Source: Ureibacillus sinduriensis BLB-1 = JCM 15800
GTDB taxonomy: Bacteria; Bacillota; Bacilli; Bacillales_A; Planococcaceae
Length of the DNA stretch: 64,000 bases
Assembly (NCBI RefSeq): GCF_000772955.1
Contig: NZ_JPVO01000048.1
Coordinates: forward strand, 62,001 to 126,000
Direction of reading: 5' to 3'
The notes under the pieces were generated by a model. The model did not search any database. It was not told the origin of the DNA and worked only from the letters and a program-made list of their open reading frames with translations. Positions 15,488 to 26,200 of this stretch are shown piece after piece. The translations under genes and the position numbers were made by a program. How positions within the stretch are numbered: position 1 is the first letter of the stretch; each line of letters starts with the position of its first letter.

Positions 15488-17632
15488 ATGAATGGATTGC
15501 TTATTGCAAATTGGGTGTTATTTGGTGCGGTTCTCTTATACGCGTTAGGTTTATTCTTTTATCTAATTAAAACACGTTATCAATTTATTCAATTGGGCAG
15601 AAAAGAAGAATTCGAACTAAAGCTAAAAGAACGATTAGGGGATTTAGCAGAAAAAGTTTTTGGACAATCCAAACTCCTAAAAGATAAAAAGATGGGCTTG
15701 GTCCATGTTGCCTTTTTCTACGGCTTCTTATTAGTGCAATTAGGGGCGATCGATTTAATTTGGAAGGGACTAGCTCCGGACTCACATTTGCCGCTTGGTG
15801 GATTATATCCTGTCTTTACTTTCTTCCAGGAAATTGTTGTATTGGTCATCTTGGTAGCGGTTGCAGTAGCGTTTTACCGCCGTTACATGGAAAAGCTTGT
15901 CCGGCTTAAACGAGGCTTTAAAAACGGATTGGTTTATTTGTTTTTAGGCGTCCTAATGTTTGCCACTTTAATAGGAAACGGTATGGCGCTTATCTGGCAC
16001 GGACATGCTTTTACGCTAGCTGAGCCTGTTGCATCCAGTATTGCGTGGCTGTTCCAATGGATGTCGCCTACGGTTGCGGCGGTAATCTTCTTTGTGATGT
16101 GGTGGGCACATCTACTAGCATTGCTTGCCTTCCTTGTTTACATTCCACAAGGGAAGCACTTCCACTTAATCACGGGTACTTTAAATGCGGTTGTCAACCG
16201 ACAAGATCGGATTGGGACACTTCGCCCGATCGATTTTGCTGCACTTGAGGAAGCGGAGGACGAAGCGGAAATGCCGGCACTTGGTGTTGGTAAAATTACA
16301 GACTTCACACAGAAGCAAATGCTTGATTTATATGCTTGTGTGGAGTGCGGACGCTGTACGAATATGTGTCCTGCAACAGGGACAGGGAAGATGCTCTCTC
16401 CAATGGACCTCATCGTTAAGTTGCGTGACCATCTAACTTTTACAGGGGCAGTAACGACAAAACAAAAACCTTGGGTGCCGGCATTTGCATTCAATAATAC
16501 TCAAGGCAATCAGCTGGCGATGGCCGCTGGTGCGGAAGGGGCAGTTATTGAAGATATTTACAGCCCTTCGTTGATAGGTGATGTTATTACGGAAGAAGAA
16601 ATTTGGGCATGTACGACGTGCCGTAACTGTGAAGATCAATGTCCGGTGATGAATGAGCATGTGGATAAAATTATCGACCTGCGCCGCTATTTAACAATGA
16701 CGGAAGGGAAAGTAAATTCTGACGCACAACGCGCCATGAATAATATTGAACGTCAAGGCAATCCATGGGGGCTTAACCGAAAAGAAAAAGAAAATTGGCG
16801 TGAGATGGACCCATCCATTTCCATTCCAACTGTAAAAGAAGCAAAAAAATCTGGTGAAGGTTTCGAATATTTATTCTGGGTCGGTTCAATGGGATCATTC
16901 GATAGCCGCTCGCAAAAAATCGCTCTAACCTTTGCCCGACTAATGAATGAAGCAGGCATTAAATTTGCGATACTAGGCAATAAAGAGAAAAACTCAGGCG
17001 ATACGCCGCGTCGTTTAGGTAATGAGTTTTTATTCCAAGAGCTTGCTGCGGCAAACATCGAAGAGTTCGTAAAAAATGATGTGACGAAAATCGTTACCCT
17101 CGACCCTCATGCTTACAATATCTTTAAAAATGAGTACAAAGATTTTGGATGGGAAGGGGAAGTGTATCATCATACAGAGCTGCTGTACGATTTAGTGAAT
17201 GAAGGGAAGCTGACATTAAATCATCGGGTGGATGAAACAATCGTATTCCATGATTCTTGCTACCTGGGTCGTTACAACGATGTATATGATGCACCGCGTG
17301 AAATTCTAAAAGCCATTCCAGGTGTTAATCTTGTCGAAATGGAACGTAACCGTGAAACGGCAATGTGCTGTGGAGCTGGTGGGGGTCTAATGTGGATGGA
17401 AGAACACGTAGGCAACAGAATCAATGTGGCACGTACAGAACAAGCACTGGCAACTAGTGCATCCGTCATTTCTTCCGGTTGTCCTTATTGCTTAACGATG
17501 CTATCTGATGGAACGAAAGCAAAAGAGGTTGAAGAATCAATTGGCACATTCGACATCGCCGAGATTTTGGAACGTTCTGTATTCGGAGAAAAAGCAGTGG
17601 AACCGGCCGAAGAGGAAACGGTGGAAGTTTAG
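15488..17632 (+). CDS. ywjF: Membrane FeS oxidoreductase, probable ETF:menaquinone oxidoreductase (YwjF-like)
   Basis: 714 residues. The N-terminal 230 residues hold membrane helices with histidines suited to heme b (WHGHAF, WWAHLLALL), as in the NarI-like domain. Two ferredoxin-type motifs follow: CVECGRCTNMCP from Cys284 and CTTCRNCEDQCP from Cys375. The C-terminal half carries two CCG (DUF224) domains, with HDSCYLGRYND near 588, MCCGAGGG near 625 and SSGCPYC near 664. Proteins of this build (B. subtilis YwjF; EMO of fatty-acid oxidisers) pass electrons from electron-transfer flavoprotein to menaquinone. It sits just before the beta-oxidation genes, which fits. Confidence 0.85.
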   Translation: MNGLLIANWVLFGAVLLYALGLFFYLIKTRYQFIQLGRKEEFELKLKERLGDLAEKVFGQSKLLKDKKMGLVHVAFFYGFLLVQLGAIDLIWKGLAPDSHLPLGGLYPVFTFFQEIVVLVILVAVAVAFYRRYMEKLVRLKRGFKNGLVYLFLGVLMFATLIGNGMALIWHGHAFTLAEPVASSIAWLFQWMSPTVAAVIFFVMWWAHLLALLAFLVYIPQGKHFHLITGTLNAVVNRQDRIGTLRPIDFAALEEAEDEAEMPALGVGKITDFTQKQMLDLYACVECGRCTNMCPATGTGKMLSPMDLIVKLRDHLTFTGAVTTKQKPWVPAFAFNNTQGNQLAMAAGAEGAVIEDIYSPSLIGDVITEEEIWACTTCRNCEDQCPVMNEHVDKIIDLRRYLTMTEGKVNSDAQRAMNNIERQGNPWGLNRKEKENWREMDPSISIPTVKEAKKSGEGFEYLFWVGSMGSFDSRSQKIALTFARLMNEAGIKFAILGNKEKNSGDTPRRLGNEFLFQELAAANIEEFVKNDVTKIVTLDPHAYNIFKNEYKDFGWEGEVYHHTELLYDLVNEGKLTLNHRVDETIVFHDSCYLGRYNDVYDAPREILKAIPGVNLVEMERNRETAMCCGAGGGLMWMEEHVGNRINVARTEQALATSASVISSGCPYCLTMLSDGTKAKEVEESIGTFDIAEILERSVFGEKAVEPAEEETVEV

Positions 17633-17760
17633 TTTACAGTGTTGTTTAGAAGAAATTTGATTTTATTAGAGAATTAACGTTTAATATTATTAAAAATTGT
17701 AATATCAGAAAAATTAAAATTGATTAACAGATTAATATTCTATAAAATATAGATAAGTGT

Positions 17761-17791
17761 AAAAAGGGAGTTCTAAGTAACTCCCCTTTTT
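17761..17791 (+). terminator. Intrinsic terminator after ywjF-like gene
   Basis: AAAAAGGGAGTT pairs with AACTCCCCTTTTT, one bulge, 6-nt loop. Confidence 0.8.
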
Positions 17792-17804
17792 ATTAAACAT
17801 AAAT

Positions 17805-17818
17805 TGAGCGAGCGTTCA
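17805..17818. promoter_or_regulatory. TetR-type operator candidate before thiolase operon
   Basis: TGAGCG-AG-CGTTCA has the same architecture as the site at 15350 (6-bp half-sites, 2-bp spacer). It stands upstream of the thiolase-hbd-acd operon. Confidence 0.6.
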
Positions 17819-17950
17819 GTCGATGGTAGCACGCTTCAATTTCAAAAGGTTTATGGAAGATTGAACATTGCACCGAAATATCAACCATAAGACCTTCGTA
17901 ACTATGTAAGAAACTGTGCGGTAAAACTTGAAAACAAAGGGGATGTAGAT

Positions 17951-19144
17951 TTGAGTAGAACAGTTATTTTAGAAGGGGCAAGAACACCGTTTGGAAAGTT
18001 TGGGGGAACTCTTTCGGCGTTAACTGCAAGTGATTTAGGAGGTAAGGCGATTAAAGCTGCATTGGAAAGAGCAGATGTCACACCGGATGAAGTGAACGAG
18101 GTCATTATGGGGACAGTGCTTCAAGCAGGGCAAGGACAAATTCCTTCTCGACAAGCTGCACAAAAAGCAGGGATTCCTTATTCGGTAAAAACAGAAACGA
18201 TTAATAAAGTATGTGCCTCTGGGTTGCGTAGTGTCACATTGGCCGACCAGCTTATTCGTTTGGGAGACGAAGAAGTCATTGTTGCAGGTGGCATGGAATC
18301 GATGTCAAACGCACCTTACTATTTGCCTAATGGACGATGGGGACTTCGAATGGGAGATGCCAAATTGGTAGATGGCATGGTGTTCGACGGGCTATCTTGT
18401 GCGTTCCATCCAGAAAATGTTCACATGGGAACTTACGGGAATGAAACGGCAGGTGCTTTTGAACTTGCAAGAGAAACGCAGGATGAATGGGCAGTAAGAA
18501 GCCATCAATTCGCTATAAAAGCGATGGAAGAAGGAAAATTCGCAGAAGAAATCACCGCAATCGAGATTAAAGGGAGAAAAGGCGAGGTAACGACAGTGCT
18601 GGAGGATGAGGCACCACGTAAAAACACATCTTTGGAAGCGTTATCAATATTAAAACCTGCGTTTGATAAAGACGGGACAATCACTGCCGGAAATGCACCA
18701 GGAATCAATGATGGGGCGTGTGCGCTGGTCTTAATGAGCGAGGAAAAGGCAACAACAGAAGGCCGCAAACCACTTGCTTATGTACTGGGGCATGCAGAGG
18801 TCGGAGTTGAGCCAAAGGATTTCCCGCAAACACCAGGACTTGTAATTAACGAGCTGTTAAAGAAGACAAACAAATCGATTGAAGAAATCGACCTTGTCGA
18901 AATTAATGAAGCATTCGCTGCCGTTGCTCTCGTCAGCAATCAAATTGCGGGGATAGATTCAGAGAAAGTGAATGTCAATGGGGGAGCGGTTGCACTGGGA
19001 CATCCAATCGGGGCATCGGGTGCGAGAATCATTTTGACTTTGGCCTACGAGCTGAGACGCCGCGGTGGCGGAATTGGAATCGCCGCAATATGTTCAGGCG
19101 GTGGCCAAGGGGACGCCATACTGATCGAAGTGCCAAAGCAATAA
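17951..19144 (+). CDS. Acetyl-CoA acetyltransferase (thiolase)
   Basis: 397 residues from TTG 17951, with AAAGGGG upstream. The catalytic residues are all visible: nucleophile Cys88 in NKVCASG, His351 in GHPIGASGARI and Cys381 in ICSGGGQGDA. The enzyme cleaves acetoacetyl-CoA with CoA to two acetyl-CoA, or condenses them in reverse. Being first in an operon with hydroxybutyryl-CoA dehydrogenase and acyl-CoA dehydrogenases, it most likely performs the last step of butyryl-CoA oxidation. It resembles MmgA of B. subtilis. Confidence 0.93.
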   Translation: MSRTVILEGARTPFGKFGGTLSALTASDLGGKAIKAALERADVTPDEVNEVIMGTVLQAGQGQIPSRQAAQKAGIPYSVKTETINKVCASGLRSVTLADQLIRLGDEEVIVAGGMESMSNAPYYLPNGRWGLRMGDAKLVDGMVFDGLSCAFHPENVHMGTYGNETAGAFELARETQDEWAVRSHQFAIKAMEEGKFAEEITAIEIKGRKGEVTTVLEDEAPRKNTSLEALSILKPAFDKDGTITAGNAPGINDGACALVLMSEEKATTEGRKPLAYVLGHAEVGVEPKDFPQTPGLVINELLKKTNKSIEEIDLVEINEAFAAVALVSNQIAGIDSEKVNVNGGAVALGHPIGASGARIILTLAYELRRRGGGIGIAAICSGGGQGDAILIEVPKQ

Positions 19145-19230
19145 TTGTTAGACAATGTAAGATGTTTTTATTTTCATAAATCTAAAAGAAGTTCAACACA
19201 CTCAAACAAAAGTCAGGGGATGAGCGAGTA

Positions 19231-20085
19231 GTGGCTATTCAAAAGGTGATGGTAGTAGGTGCTGGTCAAATGGGATCGGGGATTGCACAAGTTTGTGCAC
19301 AAGCGGGCTTTGACGTGTTACTGAATGACATGAAGCAGGAGTTTTTCGATCGTGGGCTAGGGGTTATTACAAAAAATTTAGCAAGAGACGTAGAAAAGGG
19401 AAGAAAAACAGAGGAAGAAAAAGAAGCGATACTTGGACGCATTACGATGTCGCTACATCTGAATGATGCGAATGATGCGGACCTGGTAATTGAAGCGGCG
19501 ACAGAAAATATGGATATTAAACAATCGATATTTAGAGAATTGGACAGCATCGCTCCCAAACATGCAATCTTGGCAACGAACACTTCGTCCTTGCCGATAA
19601 CAGAAATTGCTGCTGTAACAGAACGACCGGAACAAGTGATCGGCATGCATTTTATGAATCCTGTGCCGGTGATGAAGCTCGTTGAAATCATTCGTGGGCT
19701 AGCAACAAACGATGAGGTTTATCAGTCGGTTGAAGAAATGACGAGGAAATTATCCAAGACACCGGTGGAAGTAAATGATTTCCCTGGTTTTATTTCAAAC
19801 CGTATATTGCTTCCAATGATCAATGAAGCGATATATGCCCTTTATGAAGGGGTGGCGTCGAAAGAAGCGATTGATGATGTCATGAAACTTGGAATGAATC
19901 ATCCGATGGGTCCACTGACGCTGGCGGATTTTATTGGCTTGGATACATGCCTGTCAATCATGGAAATCCTGCACGATGGCCTGGGGGATAGCAAGTATCG
20001 CCCATGTCCATTGCTCCGTAAATATGTGGCGGCAGGTTGGCTTGGAAGAAAATCCGGCCGTGGGTTCTATGTGTACGAAGATTAA
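19231..20085 (+). CDS. hbd: 3-hydroxybutyryl-CoA dehydrogenase
   Basis: 284 residues from GTG 19231 (AGGGG at about 19215). The NAD(P)-binding Rossmann motif GAGQMGSG is at 10-17, followed by the family motifs [24 protein letters not shown] and [19 protein letters not shown]. It oxidises 3-hydroxybutyryl-CoA to acetoacetyl-CoA. The length equals the family norm for the stand-alone short enzyme (MmgB/Hbd). It lies 86 bp after the thiolase and 15 bp before the first acyl-CoA dehydrogenase. Confidence 0.94.
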   Translation: MAIQKVMVVGAGQMGSGIAQVCAQAGFDVLLNDMKQEFFDRGLGVITKNLARDVEKGRKTEEEKEAILGRITMSLHLNDANDADLVIEAATENMDIKQSIFRELDSIAPKHAILATNTSSLPITEIAAVTERPEQVIGMHFMNPVPVMKLVEIIRGLATNDEVYQSVEEMTRKLSKTPVEVNDFPGFISNRILLPMINEAIYALYEGVASKEAIDDVMKLGMNHPMGPLTLADFIGLDTCLSIMEILHDGLGDSKYRPCPLLRKYVAAGWLGRKSGRGFYVYED

Positions 20086-20100
20086 GTCAGGAGGGTTTCT

Positions 20101-21255
20101 ATGCATCTAGTATTTACAGAAGAGCAAATAATGATGCGGGATATGGTGCGTCAATTTGCAGAGAGTGAAATTACTCCATTCATTGACAACATGGAACAGG
20201 GGGAATTCCCCCATGAAATCCTGAAAAAAATGGGCGGGCTTGGGCTGATGGGCATCACTGTTCCACAAGAGTATGGAGGAGCAGGAATGGACTTTACTTC
20301 CTACATTCTGGCCATCAACGAACTGTCTAAAGTAAGTGCGGTAGTGGGGGTTATCCTATCGGTCCATACTTCGGTAGGAACAAACCCGATCTTATATTTT
20401 GGAACAGAGGAACAACAGAAAAAATATGTTCCGAAGTTAGCGAGCGGCGAGTATTTAGGGGCATTTTGCTTAACGGAGCCTGAAGCTGGATCGGATGCCG
20501 GGGCATTGAAAACCAAGGCTGTTAAACAGGATGATCACTATATCCTGAATGGGTCAAAGGTGTTTATTACAAATGGCGGGGAAGCGGATGTATATATTGT
20601 GTTTGCTTCAACGAATCCTGCCAGAGGTTCCCGAGGGATTTCCGCATTTATCGTGGAGAAGGATACGCCAGGGTTCATTGTTGGAAAAGATGAGAAGAAA
20701 ATGGGGCTTCACGGATCCAGGACGGTGCAGCTAACTTTTGAAAATATGAAAGTCCCTGCAGAGAATTTATTGGGCAAGGAAGATGAAGGCTTTAAAATTG
20801 CGATGGCCAACTTAAATATAGGGAGAATCGGCATTTCCGCACAAAGCTTGGGGATTGCAGAAGCGGCATTATCAGCTTCTGTAAACTATGCGAAAGAGCG
20901 AATCCAATTTGGGAAACCGATTGCTGCCAACCAAGGGGTCGGTTTTAAATTGGCGGACATGGCAACAGCGGTAGAGGCGGCAAGGTTGTTGGTTTATAGA
21001 GCGGCGAACCTCCAATCTCTTGGATTGCCATGCGGCAAAGAAGCATCGATGGCGAAATTATTCGCATCCAAAACAGCGGTCAATGTTTCGACAGAAGCTA
21101 TCCAAGTATTTGGAGGATACGGCTATACAATGGATTATCCTGTGGAGCGATATTTCCGTGACGCCAAAGTAACCGAAATCTACGAAGGCACAAGCGAAAT
21201 CCAAAAAATCGTCATAAGTGCCAGGTATACAAACAATTCTAAAAAGTCTGAATAG
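20101..21255 (+). CDS. mmgC: Short-chain acyl-CoA dehydrogenase (MmgC-like)
   Basis: 384 residues, with Shine-Dalgarno AGGAGGG before ATG 20101. FAD/substrate signatures are CLTEPEAGSDAGALKT and GSKVFITNGG; the catalytic base is Glu362 in YEGTSEIQ. It oxidises short or branched acyl-CoA to enoyl-CoA and passes electrons to ETF. The normal family ending after EIQ..VIS is replaced here by ARYTNNSKKSE. That stretch and the stop lie at the edge of the dispersed repeat at 21226-21289, so the C-terminal tail looks repeat-derived. The core is intact. Confidence 0.92.
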   Translation: MHLVFTEEQIMMRDMVRQFAESEITPFIDNMEQGEFPHEILKKMGGLGLMGITVPQEYGGAGMDFTSYILAINELSKVSAVVGVILSVHTSVGTNPILYFGTEEQQKKYVPKLASGEYLGAFCLTEPEAGSDAGALKTKAVKQDDHYILNGSKVFITNGGEADVYIVFASTNPARGSRGISAFIVEKDTPGFIVGKDEKKMGLHGSRTVQLTFENMKVPAENLLGKEDEGFKIAMANLNIGRIGISAQSLGIAEAALSASVNYAKERIQFGKPIAANQGVGFKLADMATAVEAARLLVYRAANLQSLGLPCGKEASMAKLFASKTAVNVSTEAIQVFGGYGYTMDYPVERYFRDAKVTEIYEGTSEIQKIVISARYTNNSKKSE

Positions 21256-21314
21256 TTTTTGATTTGTGTGAGTGCCTGGCACACACACAGTACACACAGT
21301 ACACACAGTACACA
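21226..21314. repeat. Dispersed palindromic repeat copy 1 with 9-bp tandem tail
   Basis: The core palindrome (21265-21289) is TGTGTG-A-GTGCC-T-GGCAC-A-CACACA. A GTGCCAGG at 21226-region pairs with CCTGGCAC further on. The segment from CTGAAT through the palindrome is nearly identical to the copy at 47241-47287. Three exact CAGTACACA units follow at 21288-21314. Confidence 0.85.
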
Positions 21315-21357
21315 ATACAGCACGTGAACACATTTTGAATAACGGGGGAATGGGAAG

Positions 21358-22497
21358 ATGAATTTTCAGTTGTCTGAGGAGCATCAACAATTACGTGAGA
21401 TGATCCGTGATTTTGCATTGAATGAGGTAGCACCGACAGCCGGTGAACGTGATGAGGAAGAACGTTTTGACCGTGAAATTTGGGAGAAGATGGCCGAGTT
21501 GGGGCTGACAGGCATTCCCTGGCCCGAGGAGTATGGTGGTGCTGGATTTGATTATCTAGCTTATGCGATTGCAGTAGAGGAGCTGTCGCGTGTTTGTGCG
21601 TCAACCGGCGTAACGCTATCTGCACATACATCGTTGGCAGGGTGGCCGATATTCAAGTTCGGCAACGAAGAACAAAAACAAAAATACCTCCGACCTATGG
21701 CGGAAGGGAAAAAAATCGGGGCGTATTGTCTAACGGAAGCCGGATCTGGAAGTGATGCGGGAGGGATGAAAACGACAGCAAAGCTTGACGGTGATGAGTA
21801 CGTGCTGAATGGCTCGAAAATTTTCATTACCAATGGCGGCATTGCGGATACTTATGTAGTGTTTGCAGTTACAGATCCAGAGTCAAAACATAAAGGAACA
21901 AGTGCGTTTATCGTAGAGTCGAGCTTCCCGGGGTTTGGCGTCGGCAAAAAAGAAAAGAAAATGGGGATACGTTCTTCACCAACGACCGAAATTATCTTTG
22001 ACAACTGCCGCGTCCCTAAAGAAAACCTTCTTGGAAGTGAAGGGGAAGGCTTTATCATTGCCATGAAAACATTGGACGGCGGAAGAAATGGTATCGCTGC
22101 CCAAGCGGTTGGAATTGCTCAAGGTGCCTTGGATGCAGCAACAGAATATGCAAAAGAACGGGTGCAATTTGGAAAGCCGATTGTTGCAAACCAAGGAGTC
22201 TCCTTCAAACTGGCCGATATGGCAACAGCAATTGAAGCTTCCAGACTATTAACTTACAACGCTGCGTGGTTAGAATCGAATAACCTTCCTTACGGGAAAG
22301 AATCGGCAATGGCAAAACTAATGGCAGGTGACACTGCAATGTCTGTCACAACTGAGGCAGTTCAAGTATTCGGTGGCTATGGCTATACAAAAGACTATCC
22401 TGTGGAGCGCTATATGCGTGATGCAAAGATTACGCAAATCTACGAAGGAACACAAGAGATTCAGCGACTGGTAATCTCTCGTATGATTACAAAGTAA
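21358..22497 (+). CDS. acdA: Acyl-CoA dehydrogenase AcdA
   Basis: 379 residues, closely matching remembered B. subtilis AcdA. Signatures are [16 protein letters not shown] and [10 protein letters not shown], with catalytic Glu363 in YEGTQEIQ. It is an FAD enzyme introducing the alpha-beta double bond into short acyl-CoA, with electrons going to ETF and probably on to the YwjF-like membrane protein. It stands 102 bp after its paralogue, separated by the dispersed repeat, and 3 bp before the TetR gene. Confidence 0.95.
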   Translation: MNFQLSEEHQQLREMIRDFALNEVAPTAGERDEEERFDREIWEKMAELGLTGIPWPEEYGGAGFDYLAYAIAVEELSRVCASTGVTLSAHTSLAGWPIFKFGNEEQKQKYLRPMAEGKKIGAYCLTEAGSGSDAGGMKTTAKLDGDEYVLNGSKIFITNGGIADTYVVFAVTDPESKHKGTSAFIVESSFPGFGVGKKEKKMGIRSSPTTEIIFDNCRVPKENLLGSEGEGFIIAMKTLDGGRNGIAAQAVGIAQGALDAATEYAKERVQFGKPIVANQGVSFKLADMATAIEASRLLTYNAAWLESNNLPYGKESAMAKLMAGDTAMSVTTEAVQVFGGYGYTKDYPVERYMRDAKITQIYEGTQEIQRLVISRMITK

Positions 22498-22500
22498 TCG

Positions 22501-23139
22501 ATGTCAGAGCAAAATGGGAAAATCCTTGTTAAATCATCCATTAAAGATGAAGGCCTCATCGAGATTCGAAGAAGGCAAATCGTTGAAGGGGCGATGAAAC
22601 TTTTTAAAGAAAAGGGCTTTCATCGTGCCACAACAAGGGAAATAGCCAAAGCTGCCGGATTTAGCATCGGGACTTTATATGAATATATCCGTACAAAAGA
22701 AGATGTGCTTTATCTAGTATGTGACAATATCTATCATCAGGTAATACAGCGACTATCGCAAATTTCCACAAGTTCTGGAACCATCGAAGAGCTCAAGGAA
22801 GCAATTAAACAGTACTTTTTATTAATAGATAGTATGGTAGATGAATTTACAATCATGTATCAGGAAACAAAAACTTTGCCGAAAGATGCGCAAAGCTATG
22901 TTTTAAAGAAAGAGTTGGAGATGGTCGCCCTCTTTGAAAAAATATTAAAAGGGTGCGTACAATCGGGGAATTTACAGGTTACGGACAAGGAGGTCTTTTT
23001 GGCTGCTAACCACATCGTTGTTCAAGGGCAAGCATGGGCGTTCCGGAGATGGGCGCTGCATAAGCATTTCACAATTAACGACTACACGATTGCCCAAACA
23101 AAGATGTGCTTATCCGGAATCTTGCACTTCAAAGAGTGA
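22501..23139 (+). CDS. TetR-family regulator, probable acyl-CoA-responsive repressor
   Basis: 212 residues. The N-terminal TetR helix-turn-helix spans about residues 20-75 (RRRQIVEGAMKLFKEKGF, TTREIAKAAGFSIGTLYEYI). The C-terminal ligand domain is divergent, as usual. No good Shine-Dalgarno precedes ATG 22501, which lies 3 nt after the acdA stop, so coupled translation is likely. Location inside the beta-oxidation cluster and three similar operators (15350, 17805, 23241) suggest a FadR-like repressor relieved by acyl-CoA. The effector is inferred. Confidence 0.85.
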   Translation: MSEQNGKILVKSSIKDEGLIEIRRRQIVEGAMKLFKEKGFHRATTREIAKAAGFSIGTLYEYIRTKEDVLYLVCDNIYHQVIQRLSQISTSSGTIEELKEAIKQYFLLIDSMVDEFTIMYQETKTLPKDAQSYVLKKELEMVALFEKILKGCVQSGNLQVTDKEVFLAANHIVVQGQAWAFRRWALHKHFTINDYTIAQTKMCLSGILHFKE

Positions 23140-23147
23140 TGCAGTCC

Positions 23148-23194
23148 ACACCGCAAAAGCATACGTTAGCACGTAGCATGAAGCGGTGTTTTTG
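23148..23194 (+). terminator. Intrinsic terminator after tetR gene
   Basis: ACACCGC (23148-23154) pairs with GCGGTGT (23183-23189), followed by T-rich sequence. It closes the thiolase operon. Confidence 0.75.
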
Positions 23195-23240
23195 TTGGCT
23201 GCTGAAATAATTTGTTCAATTCAATGGGGATGGAAACTTT

Positions 23241-23252
23241 AAACGAACGTTT
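23241..23252. promoter_or_regulatory. TetR-type operator candidate before icmF
   Basis: The palindrome AAACG-AA-CGTTT shares the AAYG-N2-CRTT core of the sites at 15350 and 17805 and lies 35 bp before icmF. Confidence 0.55.
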
Positions 23253-23286
23253 CTGAAACGGTCACGTTCTTGAAAGGGGTACTAGT

Positions 23287-26200
23287 ATGGTAAATGTAAA
23301 ACAAGCTCCCGATACAGGGAAACAAGGGGTCTACCGTCCGAAACACCATGTACGATTTGTAACCGCCTCAAGTCTATTTGACGGGCATGATGTGTCAGTG
23401 AATATTATGCGCCGTATTCTGCAGGCGAGTGGCGTAGAAGTGATTCACCTGGGCCATAACCGTTCGGTGGAAGAAGTCGTCAACGCGGCCATCCAAGAAG
23501 ATGCACAGGCAGTCGCCATCTCCTCCTATCAAGGTGGACATATGGAATACTTTAAATACATGTACGACCTTTTAGCCGAAAAAGGTGCCCCGCACATTAG
23601 AATCTATGGCGGTGGCGGCGGGGTGATTCTGCCTAGGGAAATTAAGGAGCTTCATGAATATGGAATCGCCGGCATTTTCTCGCCGGAAGATGGGATGCAA
23701 CTCGGGTTGCAGGGGATGATTAACAAGCAAATCGAGGAATCCGACTTTTCAACCTTAAAAGGCAATTATATGGAACTGCTCGAAAAGCTTTCCACTGACA
23801 GCCCAGAAATATTGGCGAACTTGATTACCGCAGCAGAGCTCGGGGGAGACGGGCAAACGGTGCACCTGGTGGAAGAAGCAAAGAAAAGATCCAAAAATAC
23901 GCCTGTGTTAGGGATAACTGGTACGGGTGGTGCAGGGAAATCCTCATTAACCGATGAATTGATTCGCCGATTTTTGCGTGAGTTCCCGGACAAAAAAATT
24001 GCGATTATTTCGGTGGACCCAACGAAGCAAAAAACAGGAGGTGCTCTGCTGGGCGATCGGATTCGCATGAATGCCATTTTCGATCAACGAGTTTTCATGC
24101 GGAGTTTGGCGACACGAGGCTCAAGAACAGAGCTATCCGCATCCATCGGTGATGTGCTGGATATTGTAAAAGCAGCCGGGTTTGATCTTATCGTCGTCGA
24201 AACAAGTGGTATTGGGCAAGGCGACGCGGAAATCACAAAATATACAGACCTATCGATGTACGTGATGACAAGCGAGTTTGGAGCGCCAACGCAACTTGAG
24301 AAAATCGACATGATTGACTATGCGGATTTGATCGTCATTAACAAGTTTGAACGCAAGGGCTCCGAGGATGCACTTCGCCAAGTCCAAAAGCAATATCAAC
24401 GATCTCACGAGCTATGGTCCGAGGAATTGGATAAGATGCCTGTCTACGGGACGATTGCGAGCCAGTTCAATGATAAAGGGACCAATTCGTTGTTTGCCGC
24501 ATTGGTTTCCAAAATTAACGAGAAGTTTGACTTTGATTGGAAAACATCCTATGAGTTATTCGTGAAAACGCAGAAACAAGATGTCATCATCCCGAATAAC
24601 CGCCGCTACTATTTACGGGAAATTGCCGATACAGTTCGGAACTATCATAAAAAAGCATCCCAACAAGTGGAGTTGGCCCGGAAACTATACCAACTGGAAG
24701 GGACGATCCATCAAGTTCTGGAAAATACACCGGATGACGTCTTGGTGAAATCATTGGAATCGTTGGCTGAGAGTGTAAGAGGAGAATTATCGGCAGAATC
24801 CAAACGCATTCTTGATAATTGGGAGAAGCTCAAGGAATCCTATGCCAGTGAGGAATTTGTCACAAAAGTTAGGGACAGAGAAATTCGAACATTGTTAAAA
24901 ACGACCTCCTTGTCAGGGACGAAAATTTCCAAAGTAGCACTACCAAAATACAAAGATTATGGAGAAATACTGCGTTGGGTGTATGCAGAAAATGTTCCGG
25001 GGGAATTCCCTTATACAGCAGGAGTATTCCCATTTAAAAGAGAAGGGGAAGACCCGAAACGTCAATTTGCTGGAGAGGGAACACCGGAAAGAACTAATAA
25101 ACGATTCCATTATTTATCGAAAGATGATGATGCGAAACGACTTTCCACAGCCTTTGACTCGGTTACTTTATATGGCGAAGACCCGGATACCCGTCCGGAT
25201 ATTTATGGGAAGGTCGGAGAGTCAGGGGTCAGTGTATGTACTTTGGATGACATGAAAAAGCTGTACGCCGGCTTTGACTTATGTGCACCTTCTACATCGG
25301 TTTCAATGACCATCAACGGCCCGGCACCGATCATTCTGGCAATGTTCATGAATACAGCCATTGATCAGCAAGTTCGTAAAAAAGAGGAAGAACTAGGGCG
25401 ACAGCTGACGTTTGATGAGTTCACTGAAGTTAGGGAAAAGACATTGCAAGTAGTGCGTGGGACAGTACAGGCAGATATTTTAAAAGAAGATCAAGGGCAA
25501 AATACTTGTATTTTCTCGACGGAATTTGCCCTTCGGATGATGGGGGATATCCAGGCATACTTCATTGACCACAAAGTTCGAAATTATTACTCGGTTTCCA
25601 TATCCGGATACCATATTGCAGAAGCCGGGGCAAACCCGATATCGCAGCTGGCATTTACACTGGCAAATGGCTTTACGTATGTGGAATATTATTTAAGTCG
25701 AGGCATGAAAATTGATGATTTTGCACCTAATTTATCATTCTTCTTCTCCAACGGCCTGGACCCTGAATATACAGTAATTGGCCGGGTAGCCCGCAGAATA
25801 TGGGCCACTGTTATGCGCGACAAATATAATGCAAATGAGCGTTCACAAAAATTGAAGTATCATGTTCAAACATCCGGACGTTCATTGCACGCACAAGAAA
25901 TCGACTTCAATGATATCCGTACTACATTGCAAGCATTAATGGCCCTGCAGGATAATTGCAACTCTCTTCATACAAATGCTTATGACGAGGCGATTACGAC
26001 GCCGACGGAAGAGTCGGTAAGACGTGCAATGGCGATACAAATGATCATTACAAAAGAGCATGGCTTATCAAAAAACGAAAATCCGATGCAAGGATCGTTT
26101 ATTGTAGAGGAATTAACAGATTTGGTGGAAAATGCGGTGCTGGAAGAGTTTGAGAGGATGAATGATCGCGGAGGGGTTCTCGGGGCAATGGAAACCCAGT

